Positions 44,001-53,436 of a stretch of DNA of 64,000 nt are shown here, in pieces (position 1 is the stretch's first letter; each line of letters begins with the position of its first letter). The translations under genes were made by a program, and so were the position numbers. Source of the stretch: Saccharomycopsis fibuligera x Saccharomycopsis cf. fibuligera (lineage: Eukaryota > Ascomycota > Saccharomycetes > Ascoideales > Saccharomycopsidaceae); contig CP012817.1 of NCBI GenBank assembly GCA_001936135.1, forward strand, positions 2,232,001 to 2,296,000, in the 5' to 3' direction. The notes under the pieces are model-generated. The model saw nothing but the letters and a program-made list of their open reading frames with translations, ran no database searches and had not been told where the DNA came from.

Positions 44001-44691
44001 TAGAGGTTTTATTGTTTTATTGAAAACATTATGCAAGCTCTCATCTAATTATGCCTCTATCAGTCAGTAGTCGTATTTTATTTTCATTCTTTTTTCCAAT
44101 ACGAGACTGAATTTGTTAACATCTTAAATATTACTGCCATTTAATATCATTTTTTGGCATCCTTGTTTTAAACTTAACTGGATAAACTTTATATTTAAAA
44201 ACATAAAATTCAAGCCGACTTAAGGTATTTACGTTTGGTAGGAACATTAGAACTGAGCCATTTTGCTTTACATTTTTTTCTTCACTTCTTGAGAGAAAAG
44301 GTTGATAAAACATTCAGGACTTTTTAGGGATAATAGCACCTTACCTGTCGCTTGCTACAATAGATTTCCATTGCAGATCTCCGAAAAATGCGGGCCTAAT
44401 GCTTCAAAATTCTTTTTAATAAAAAAAATTGCTCGTTATTGCATTCCCACTTCCCTTCAGCATTTTATCAAACTTTTACTTTTATGTAACTTAGAAATTG
44501 TCATAAATTTATTTCAAAATAAATATCCTACGTGGTTTTTCAGTATAACTCTGACCTATAGATTTGAAGGGTTATTATTTTGCATTCATCATCACTAGTA
44601 TTGTAAAAGATGAATTCTGAAACAAGACCATAAAATTAGGGTTTAAAGTCATATCTGGGTGTTATTCCATATTTACATAAAAGTCTAATTA

Positions 44692-44719
44692 TTTTTTTTT
44701 TTTTTTTTTTTTTTTTTTT
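44692..44719 (+). repeat. T28 homopolymer
   Basis: A run of 28 T in the AT-rich block. Confidence 0.95.
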
Positions 44720-45393
44720 CAATTTACGCTTTTCTTTTTGGCTATGAATCTGCTATAATTCAGCCATACTGGCTCGGTCGAAAGAAAAGGACATAATTTG
44801 AGAGTTAGCAAGAATTCTTTAGTACATTAATTCAACCGTAGTCCCATGGAAACCAATGTAAAAATAAACTTAAGAAGATTAATTATAAAGATATCTTATG
44901 TTCTGTCATGTACATATTAGTTCATGTTTTGTGTGATGCCGGATACATTGTGCAAAAGGCAGATTGCGGCTTTACGCAGATTTGAAACACGAAATGCTTG
45001 ACTGGTTTTGTCAACTGAATTTTGATAAATGAAGCTTCCCAAAGGCTGGAATGTAGTCAATCAATTACAGCTGCTTTACTAATTTTAAGTAAACGAATTT
45101 TGTCTTATACTATTTTTAAAGCACAAGTGCTGAGTTCAGACATCAACAATATTATTGCTATCTCTAAATTTTATTGATTCTCATACTTTGAAAATTTTAT
45201 TCAATACACAACATTTCTTAAGCTTAGTCTGCATTCAAGCTTTTCTCCGACAAAACCTTTCAAAGTCATTTAGCTCAGTACTGTTTTCTCATACGATGCG
45301 CCAACCAATAGCAAGCATATTTCATTTCCGTACATGTCTCTCAGTCTTAGACTTGTCTTGCTTCGAATGCGAAAACCGCATGACTTGAAAATG

Positions 45394-45424
<31 letters not shown>
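45394..45424 (+). repeat. A31 homopolymer
   Basis: A run of 31 A in the AT-rich block. Confidence 0.95.
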
Positions 45425-45427
<3 letters not shown>

Positions 45428-45545
45428 GTCGTGAATACCACGTCCTATAAGTCTTGTGTGGTAGGCCATCTGCAAGATAGTAAACTAAAAACTTTAGCAT
45501 CACTTTGTTTCATTCTGATAGCTTGGACGTTTTGTATTTTGACAT

Positions 45546-45569
45546 GATATTCGACACGATATTCGACAC
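45546..45569 (+). repeat. tandem 12-mer GATATTCGACAC, 2 copies
   Basis: Two exact head-to-tail copies, followed by CCTTTC. Confidence 0.9.
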
Positions 45570-46403
45570 CCTTTCATTTGATAGGTTTTTGCTAAAAACA
45601 GGTTCGAATCTTACATAACGCACAAACATGCATCCTTTAGCAATAACATGCACTACTGTGACATCCACATTTACGAAACTAACGGTAAGCTACAGCGCAT
45701 TTTGACTTTGCGAGCCTAAAGAAAAATTTTGTTTGTCAAAGGGGGAAAATGTTGATTACATTTCAAGAAAAATAGCTCTCAGAATATAAAATATTATGCA
45801 TGTAACCAAATATTTTAATGTACTTCATTGACTTTGATAGACAGCCGCTAGATGATCATGATGTATTAGTTAAGTAAAACCGGAACATTAGCTTCAACAT
45901 ATATGAATTTTTTATTAGATTTTCTTTGTCATAAACATTCATTTTCCCAGTCTAAATAATTATTGCATGAAAGATTTTTGACCACAATATTTAGAAAATT
46001 TTTAAATTCAAAAAGAAAAACCTCGTCAAAACGGATGTGCGAGCCCCTTTGAACCACCTGCTTAACTCAATACAATAATACTGAAGGAACATATTTCGTC
46101 ATGCCTGAAGTATAAATACATTAGACACCTTGGACCACTCAGTCATCCCTCATACTAGGTTCTAGCAACAACCAAGCGGTCAGATTTGTTAATTCTAAAG
46201 CCAAGCAGGTTTGGTATAAAAATATGTGGTGTATCCATTGAAATCTACATCGTGTGGTACTGATTTTCAAAGAAAAAAACTTATAAAAGCAACATAGGGT
46301 AATCAGAATTATGAGGTATATGATATGGCACAAAATAGTCATAATAACGCTAAGTGAATAACAAGCGAGAAATAGTATACGTAAATATATATAAGAAAAC
46401 GAT

Positions 46404-46448
46404 AATGACAATAATAACAATGACAATAATAACAATGACAATAATAAC
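46404..46448 (+). repeat. 15-bp tandem repeat AATGACAATAATAAC, 3 copies
   Basis: Three exact units and a partial fourth, about 220-260 bp past the DNF3 stop codon. Confidence 0.92.
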
Positions 46449-46664
46449 AATGAAAATATAAACAGCTAAGAAAACAAAAAAATTCATAAAGAAAAATCAA
46501 CTTAACAACCTTTTTGGAATATCTAAAAAAGAGATAATGATATAAAAAATGATCAAACAAAAAAGGAAAAAAAAAAAGCAATGATAAGAAATATAATATT
46601 TATTTTTTTAAACAAAAGGAGAACCAAATTATAGCATGCGAAAATTTGTTCCTTGTACTTGATT

Positions 46665-49600
46665 TCAAATATGCGACATCCGTTCTTCCCTATCAAGGGA
46701 ATCACCTCTATCTTTATTCTCTCCATCCCTTTCAGCACTAAATTTACTGGCTGATTGTCTCTGTTGCATCACTCTTTGCATAAATTTATCAGCGTCTTCT
46801 TCTTCTTCTTCTATCTCATCTTCGCGAATACTATCAATCTCACGTTTGTTCTTCCCGCCATTGAAATAATCTTCTTCAGATTCAATAAAGCCCATTTTTT
46901 TGCCAAATCTTGTGAACTTGGTATCAACAATTCTTTTTCTATGAACTTTGCCACTTGGCAAAACATGAAGAGTATAATTCGGATTATTTTCATCAACAAT
47001 ACCATCAACTTTTGGACCAAGTGTAACATCATCTACTGAACTAATAATCGAAGACGCGACGTCTGAATTAGTACTCCTTGCTCCAAGCCCTTTCATTGCT
47101 TCTGCAACACGACTATCTTTAGTAGTGACATCTGTTTTGAAAATCTTTTTACCAAGCTTGCTTTTGCGAAGTCTTTGGAATGATTTGTCCTTATCAAATT
47201 CCCAAGACTGGTGTAACTCTTTATATGCCAAGCGTTCAAACTTACTTCTTAGTACAAAACTTTTTTCAAACTCTTGATAGTAATCCACCGCGGTTGGGAA
47301 AATCCAGTTTCTAACTACTTTAATCAATATATCAATTAGTAATGACATTACCAAAAGTAAGAATAAAGTAGCCCACCAAGTTGGATCTTTACCGAATTCT
47401 TGCGTAATACCAACCTTTACATAATAAATTAATGAAGTTTCTTCCTTGTATAGTGCTGCAATCAAAAGATTCCAAAGGAAAACACCGACGACTTCAATAA
47501 TCATTGAAGCAAAAGCAATAGAATTTCTGTTTCTCATTTCCAACATTTGGCATTTGACATTGAGGAAGACGACAAATACAATGAAAGTTAATACTCCCAT
47601 CGGCAATAAAGTGTTATCAATTAACGAGCTCTCACCCCATAATTTCCATGATAGCATTGTGATCATCACACTTAAACCTGTAGCACCTACCATCCAATAA
47701 AGGAATATAGGAAGGTTAAACGACAAGTTTTCTCTGCCTTGTTTGTAAAGGCCAGGGTTAGCAATCAAAGTAGCTGGTCTCAAATCAGTTTCAATTATAC
47801 CAATACACAAAACAGGCAAAGAAGTGAAAAGAGTATTGAACATTGATAATGACCACGGCTCATATAACGAGGTACCTGTAAACAATGTGTTTCTTTGAAA
47901 TATTGCTTGTGACAAGTAGAACATGAATTCTTTGTAAAAAGTAAAAAGAATGAATTTTGTAGTTCGAATATAGTTATATCTACCATGAACAAGCAATAAT
48001 TTGATCAAGAACCTGAATTGAGCAATGGAGTAATCAGACGAACGGGCCGCCTGCAACCCTTCTTTACCAGTGATACCAATACCAATGTCAGCACTTTGAA
48101 TCATTGCAATATCGTTAGCACCATCACCAATTGCTAACGTGACAGAATCCTTATATTTGTTTTTTACCACTGTAACAAGCTTTGCCTTCTGAGATGGTGA
48201 AGCACGACAGCAAATGACCGCATCAGCAATACAGCCAAATTCAATGAACATATTCATCATAGTCACATCATTTTCAATCAGAGTCAACGTGGTACCATCA
48301 ATAACAAGCACGCAATGAGCAACATTCTGATTTTTTATCTCAATTACAGCAGCCTCCATTTTCGAAATGAGAATCGATTCATCATCTTCATTGCTTAAAA
48401 TCACAACAGTGGAAGCGTTTTTGATAAGGCCACAAGAATAGCCAATATTTATTGCAGTTTCTCGTTTATCGCCGGTCAACATCCACATTTTGATACCTGC
48501 TCTATGTATCTTGTCAATTGCTTCCGGTACACCCTCTTGCAATTTATCTTCAATTGCAGTAGCACCACATAAATCCAAATCAATTTCCAATCTTTCGCCT
48601 ACTTCTTCCATTTTGTTCTGTCTATCAACCAATGCAGTTTTGGCTTCATAGTATTCCTTTGAAAAAGTTTCATACTCTCTGTCGTCAAGCCATTTGTAAC
48701 CATATAATAAAGTTCTTAATCCATTGGTTGAAAACTCATCAATATGCTCCAAAGTTTTCTCAACTACATACTGTTCATTAGAGACCAAATTCTCGCTAAG
48801 AATATAGTCATTAATATCCAGCATGTGGTGATGATTGTGAGTTATTGTTTCTTCTTTCAAGTCTTTCTGCAGCTGTTTTGGAGTTATGTTGTATCTCTTT
48901 TGTTGGTCCAAGTGCAATGACTTTCTTGAGTTTTCTGCAATTCGATCAATCTCTGTTGACATTCTTTCATTTTCAAACAACATATCGTTTACCATGTTAT
49001 TATTAAAAGTTGGTGATCTGTTGTTACTCAAAGATTGTCTAGCAAGGCTTTTGATGGTATCATTTCTAAATAAGTCAATACTTTTTGAGTTTCTTTCGTT
49101 CATCATATAGCTGGCTTCTGCTTCTTTTCTTATCTTAGCATTTTTAGAAATTTTTTCTGCAACCTCATTACCATTATAAGATGCTTTCAATCTTTGCAAG
49201 ATAACGTTATCTGCACCTTTACATATTAAGCACTTTTTACCATTAGGGAATTTAACAATACAAGACATTCTTTTTCTCACAGAGTTAAATTCAATAATAT
49301 CCAAAATCTCGTAATTTTCTAGCACCGGAGGTTCATCTAACCCATTTGGATATGTTTTTAAAACCAACGTGTTTTGCTTCTTATCATAAACTACAAAACC
49401 CATGTCTCTGGCTGCCGTAACTAATGCCAACTCATCGGGAGATGATGATTGGTACTCAATTTCATCACTTTCTTCGCTGTTTGAGCTACCAGAATCGCTA
49501 GAAACAACCTTCTTGGGGAAACAAGTATGACAAAGAGCTAAAGACAAAATAAAAAAAACAGCCTTTTTACTGTAAAGACAATGGGGATTTGTTTGAATAA

Positions 49601-52514
49601 AATTTATCAACTCTATTGACGATTTGAGATTCTGTTTTTGGTTTGTCTTAGTTGAATCACTTTCATCAGTATCATCTGCCAATTTTGGAGAACCTATTGT
49701 AGTGGTATGCGTGCTGGAAATTTTTGGAGAAGGTATAGCTGTGGAATAGTTCTTTATGTTAACTGATGCCATTGATGGTCTTCCTGAATAATGCGAAGTG
49801 CCTGTACCTCTTCTAATATCTATTGAACCTTTGCGTAAGTCCAAAGAGCCTCTTCTGTCTAACGATCCACGGGTCTCGCCTGAATTTTTATAGCCACTTT
49901 GATCATACGATATCCGGCCACTTAATATATCCGTTGACTTTCTAATAATTCCAGTTCCTGGCGCTTTAGAAATAGATGATTCCAGTACAGAATCTGTATC
50001 ATTCTCATTTTCCATCTGCTTCAAAATCATATCCAAATCATGCAACCAAGCTACCCCTGCAATAGAAAATTTTCTAAAAATCATCAAATTATCAGTCAAT
50101 GTACCTGTTTTATCACTAAAAACATAACTTACTTGACCAAGTTCTTCCAAAATAGTTGCAGTTTTAGCTTCAGCAGGAGTATTTGTGACTGGGTAATATA
50201 AATCTATATCATATTGCAAAAGCAACAATTGTGCAATCTTAATCAATTCCATGGTTACGTATAAGGACAACGGAATCAAAGTGTTATACATGATGAGGAA
50301 TGACATAAATGTTGGCATGGCTCCGACGTCTTGACTCATGATATACCAATGCCTATCTTTAACGTGCTTGAATATCGATCTTTGAGCAATGAATGAACCA
50401 ACTGATAGGCCCAACACAATACAAATCATAAACATGACAATCATATTGATGTATTTTTGCAAATGTGGGGCTTTAGTTCTTGGATTTTTAACCGCATTCA
50501 TTCTAATTTTACTTTCTTCACCACTAAATACAACTAACCCTAAAAGGTTTTCAGTATTTCTAATCACTGAACCTCTGTAAACAATATTATCATTCGTTAA
50601 AGGATATTTCTGGTTGTTAATAATTACGTGACCTTCAAAATTGTACAAATTTTGGTTAGGGTCTTCGGTGGTAACGACACCATTAAGGCTAGATAAACCT
50701 TCAGCCGTGTTGCAAATCTTATCAAGTTCAGCATGAGGGAGCTTGGTCTTCAAATTGGTTTCGCCATCCAAATCCATTGTTTCCACAAATACTTCACTAT
50801 TGTCATTGTCAGAAGTCAAAAGAATAATATCTGCAGGTACTGGTTCATCTTGACCTAATTTAATAATAGAGCCAACCCTTAAGCGCCTCCATTGAATGTG
50901 TTTTTCAAAAATATCCACTTTGTTTATTGCTTTACTGTTTTTGAATGAATTTTCAGCATTAATTTCACTTTCGCTATTAAAGGCACTAGTGATTGTAATC
51001 GTTGGTTCACTGGTATTCTGGTATTGATTACTAGCTTCACCACTACCAGTAACATATTCAGAAGCCTTGAGATTAGAAGAACTATGTCCTGAAGCACGAG
51101 TTGTTTGATTGAAATCAACATTCAATTTAGTAACGGAATTAGCGCTTCTATCTGAGCGTTTACTACCAATGCTATTTCTATTACCAATCTCATTGTCCAA
51201 AAGCTGTCGCTGCGCTTCACTGTGATCTTTGCATAAAACAGAGACTAGCTTGTAGTTTTCTTCTTTGTCTTGTGCATGTCTTCTTAAATCATCAATTCCT
51301 TCCCTAGCTATTGAGATACTGATGAAGATGGATAATGGGATGATAGTTGTGGTGGTACCGGTGGTAGACCAATTCGGAATCAATTGCATGATGGCAATTG
51401 TCATAAAATAAATGTTTGCAATTTTTGAAAACTGGGCATATAACTGTTTTGGGAAAAAATTGAGCAAACTGTATCTTGAAGAAACAACAGTATTATTAAT
51501 GTAAGGTCTGGAGCTTCTCTCATCCACCAAAATATTTTGTTTGCCGTTATAATGATATTTTATATCCGAAGAAGAAAGCACATCCACAAAATCCTGGTTA
51601 TGTCTAATAAAGTCATCAAAATCAAATTCAGTCAAACATAAAGGTATTTTTCTTCCATCTTTGGTAGGTCTTAGGTTTGTTAAACCTATACTGAACTTTA
51701 TATTTTCAATGAGTCTATTGATACTATAGGTCTTTTGAGGCTTTTTGTTATATGTTGGGGTTTTCTTGGTACTTAAAGATGACGAAACAGTGGAAGCCCC
51801 TGATTTTTGAGTGCGATGAGTTTTTTTAACATTTTTCTGCAGTGAAGAGGATGATACAGGCGAGCTTACTTGAGATAAAGTGCTCTGCAGGACAGACGAT
51901 ACTGATCTAGTATGATGATGGTTGTGATTCTGTGGGTTATTCAGTAGCTCAATAGTTTCAGTGTAGTTGTCAGCGTTTGGCTCACCATTCTTGAATGCTG
52001 CTTTAAGATTGTGTTCTAATTTTCTATTTAAAAGTTGAGACCGCAAGGACATGCCTCTATTTCTTTTTGGAGACACTATTGGCGGTTTATGTATTGGCAA
52101 GCTTTGTCTGTTATCTTTTATCAGAATTTGGCTGTTCCTAAAAGAGCGCTGAGCTGGTTGTTTGGTGCTGGCTGGAGCTGAATGAAACAGCTGGGGTGCA
52201 TGTGGTTGTTGATCTTGATTTATCAGAGGAAACGGAGCTGATAGGCTCTCTGGTGTAGGCATCGCATGTCTTTCAGAAGCAAACGAACCGTCTGGAAATG
52301 GATTATCTATAATGTCATCATCACCATCCAAAGTTTCACAGTCGTTTTCTTCTGGAATATGTGGCTCACTTGGATATGGTAACTGGGTGTGAACAAACGG
52401 GTTTGTACTATGATGTTGAGTCAACGTTTGAGTTGTATTAAAATGTTCGTCGGCAACATGACTTTGCTGATGCAGATTAGTATCGCTGGTACTATTGTTG
52501 CTACTATTGGTCAT
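46665..52514 (-). CDS. DNF3: P4-type ATPase (aminophospholipid flippase) Dnf3
   Basis: 1949 residues (S. cerevisiae Dnf3 is about 1656). P4-ATPases move phospholipids to the cytosolic leaflet; Dnf3 acts at the trans-Golgi and plasma membrane with the Cdc50-family partner Crf1. The P-type motifs are complete: phosphorylated Asp801 in FSDKTGTLTDNLM, SSPDELALV and KGADNVI in the nucleotide domain, LTGDKRET with TGDK at 1347-1350, and GDGANDIAM with GDGAND at 1463-1468. DGETNLKTKLP is the P4 actuator signature. In the C-terminal membrane domain, TFYKEFMFYLSQ and YEPWSLSMFNTLFTSLPVLCIG resemble Dnf3 rather than Dnf1/2. The extra length lies in a disordered N-terminus (about 290 residues) and Ser-rich inserts around 845-965 and 1130-1250. 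An acidic run lies near the C-terminus. Confidence 0.93.
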   Translation of the reverse strand: MTNSSNNSTSDTNLHQQSHVADEHFNTTQTLTQHHSTNPFVHTQLPYPSEPHIPEENDCETLDGDDDIIDNPFPDGSFASERHAMPTPESLSAPFPLINQDQQPHAPQLFHSAPASTKQPAQRSFRNSQILIKDNRQSLPIHKPPIVSPKRNRGMSLRSQLLNRKLEHNLKAAFKNGEPNADNYTETIELLNNPQNHNHHHTRSVSSVLQSTLSQVSSPVSSSSLQKNVKKTHRTQKSGASTVSSSLSTKKTPTYNKKPQKTYSINRLIENIKFSIGLTNLRPTKDGRKIPLCLTEFDFDDFIRHNQDFVDVLSSSDIKYHYNGKQNILVDERSSRPYINNTVVSSRYSLLNFFPKQLYAQFSKIANIYFMTIAIMQLIPNWSTTGTTTTIIPLSIFISISIAREGIDDLRRHAQDKEENYKLVSVLCKDHSEAQRQLLDNEIGNRNSIGSKRSDRSANSVTKLNVDFNQTTRASGHSSSNLKASEYVTGSGEASNQYQNTSEPTITITSAFNSESEINAENSFKNSKAINKVDIFEKHIQWRRLRVGSIIKLGQDEPVPADIILLTSDNDNSEVFVETMDLDGETNLKTKLPHAELDKICNTAEGLSSLNGVVTTEDPNQNLYNFEGHVIINNQKYPLTNDNIVYRGSVIRNTENLLGLVVFSGEESKIRMNAVKNPRTKAPHLQKYINMIVMFMICIVLGLSVGSFIAQRSIFKHVKDRHWYIMSQDVGAMPTFMSFLIMYNTLIPLSLYVTMELIKIAQLLLLQYDIDLYYPVTNTPAEAKTATILEELGQVSYVFSDKTGTLTDNLMIFRKFSIAGVAWLHDLDMILKQMENENDTDSVLESSISKAPGTGIIRKSTDILSGRISYDQSGYKNSGETRGSLDRRGSLDLRKGSIDIRRGTGTSHYSGRPSMASVNIKNYSTAIPSPKISSTHTTTIGSPKLADDTDESDSTKTNQKQNLKSSIELINFIQTNPHCLYSKKAVFFILSLALCHTCFPKKVVSSDSGSSNSEESDEIEYQSSSPDELALVTAARDMGFVVYDKKQNTLVLKTYPNGLDEPPVLENYEILDIIEFNSVRKRMSCIVKFPNGKKCLICKGADNVILQRLKASYNGNEVAEKISKNAKIRKEAEASYMMNERNSKSIDLFRNDTIKSLARQSLSNNRSPTFNNNMVNDMLFENERMSTEIDRIAENSRKSLHLDQQKRYNITPKQLQKDLKEETITHNHHHMLDINDYILSENLVSNEQYVVEKTLEHIDEFSTNGLRTLLYGYKWLDDREYETFSKEYYEAKTALVDRQNKMEEVGERLEIDLDLCGATAIEDKLQEGVPEAIDKIHRAGIKMWMLTGDKRETAINIGYSCGLIKNASTVVILSNEDDESILISKMEAAVIEIKNQNVAHCVLVIDGTTLTLIENDVTMMNMFIEFGCIADAVICCRASPSQKAKLVTVVKNKYKDSVTLAIGDGANDIAMIQSADIGIGITGKEGLQAARSSDYSIAQFRFLIKLLLVHGRYNYIRTTKFILFTFYKEFMFYLSQAIFQRNTLFTGTSLYEPWSLSMFNTLFTSLPVLCIGIIETDLRPATLIANPGLYKQGRENLSFNLPIFLYWMVGATGLSVMITMLSWKLWGESSLIDNTLLPMGVLTFIVFVVFLNVKCQMLEMRNRNSIAFASMIIEVVGVFLWNLLIAALYKEETSLIYYVKVGITQEFGKDPTWWATLFLLLVMSLLIDILIKVVRNWIFPTAVDYYQEFEKSFVLRSKFERLAYKELHQSWEFDKDKSFQRLRKSKLGKKIFKTDVTTKDSRVAEAMKGLGARSTNSDVASSIISSVDDVTLGPKVDGIVDENNPNYTLHVLPSGKVHRKRIVDTKFTRFGKKMGFIESEEDYFNGGKNKREIDSIREDEIEEEEEDADKFMQRVMQQRQSASKFSAERDGENKDRGDSLDREERMSHI

Positions 52515-53436
52515 TCTTAAGCAAGATTAGCCATTACTAAGCTAATGTAGAACCCTGGCTTAGAATCAAAGCTTGTGTTTGCTGTTCGCGATCAAAGTAT
52601 AACAGAGTCGAGAATGAATATAGTCCCACAACGTGAATTAGAACGACACGAAAACAGATGAATACAGTCAAGGTTTGGAAAATAAACGCTTTGGCTCGAC
52701 CTTAAATGCGTAACCTTGGTGAAATGAGAGTGAAAATGATGTATTCTTCGAACGAGAGACTATCTCTATTAGTCAAGTAAACAAACAGACACTTAGTTAG
52801 TAGAATATAGGCGGTGATAGCTCAAGTGATTATGTTCAGCGCTTTCCAGCGAGTCCAATTCAAAGCCACCGCCCGATTTTCTTCACAAAATCCCAAAAAA
52901 CAAGTTACCGCGATGCCCAGCCACATGTGGCCATGCCGGCTGCCACCGGAGGTTGCCCGTCGACTCTCCAGTATGAGCAGCACCGCCACGGACTGCCCCT
53001 TCACTCTTGGCGGGCACTGCCACCGCCACTGCTTTCCAACGCCACGCCTTTTTCTGAGGACTTGTCTAGCAAGAGACATTTAATTCAAGGTGGAGTTAAT
53101 CTATACGACTATTGTTTTTTGCGGAGCACGCGACGATAATATTAAGACGGCTTGAACCATGTAGTGGAGAGGCTTGAGGACTTGGTACTACTCATGAAGG
53201 ACTGTTTGCGGCTTTGAGTTCGCACTTACTAATATTTATCACGTGATTTGGCGCAGAACCGTTTGCTAGAAATCGCCTCATAAAGAAAACGCAAAATGGC
53301 GATAGCTAGATAAAGTGAACATCGAGATGCCCTTTCTTCGAGTCAGGATACGTCGGAAAAGATATAGTCAGTAACGGTATCACCGAACACAGACACTAAA
53401 GTGCACTGTCAATCAGACACATCTAGCATCGCAAAC
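52515..53436. promoter_or_regulatory. divergent DNF3 / SSH4 promoter region with a GC-rich core
   Basis: 922 bp between divergent start codons. A GC-rich island spans about 52860-53060, sharply set off from AT-rich flanks, and includes an 83-codon open frame discussed as a finding. A palindromic Cbf1-type site ATCACGTGAT lies at 53238-53247, 190 bp before the SSH4 ATG. Confidence 0.6.
53238..53247. promoter_or_regulatory. Cbf1/bHLH site ATCACGTGAT
   Basis: A perfect 10-bp palindrome containing the bHLH core CACGTG. It also matches the CDEI consensus, but no CDEII/III follows, so a promoter role is preferred. Confidence 0.5.

Larger units (their letters stand above)
39601..46664. other. 7-kb AT-rich gene-free block between the GC-rich block and the DNF3 3' end
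   Basis: No gene and no recognised RNA. AT content is high (one counted line, 44461-44520, is 10/60 GC). It contains T42 (41003-41044), T28 (44692-44719), A31 (45394-45424), a tandem 12-mer at 45546-45569 and a 15-bp repeat at 46404-46448 in the DNF3 3' flank. There is no CDEI-CDEII-CDEIII arrangement of a point centromere that I could see. Confidence 0.55.

Noticed and set aside
45600-45615. B-box-like GGTTCGAATCT in the AT-rich block.
   Set aside because: One mismatch to the Pol III B-box, no pairing T-stem around it and no A-box at the right distance.
53238-53247. CDEI-like ATCACGTGAT as part of a point centromere.
   Set aside because: No adjacent highly AT-rich CDEII and no CDEIII (TTCCGAA) at the expected spacing. 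It lies in a divergent promoter, so a bHLH promoter site is simpler.
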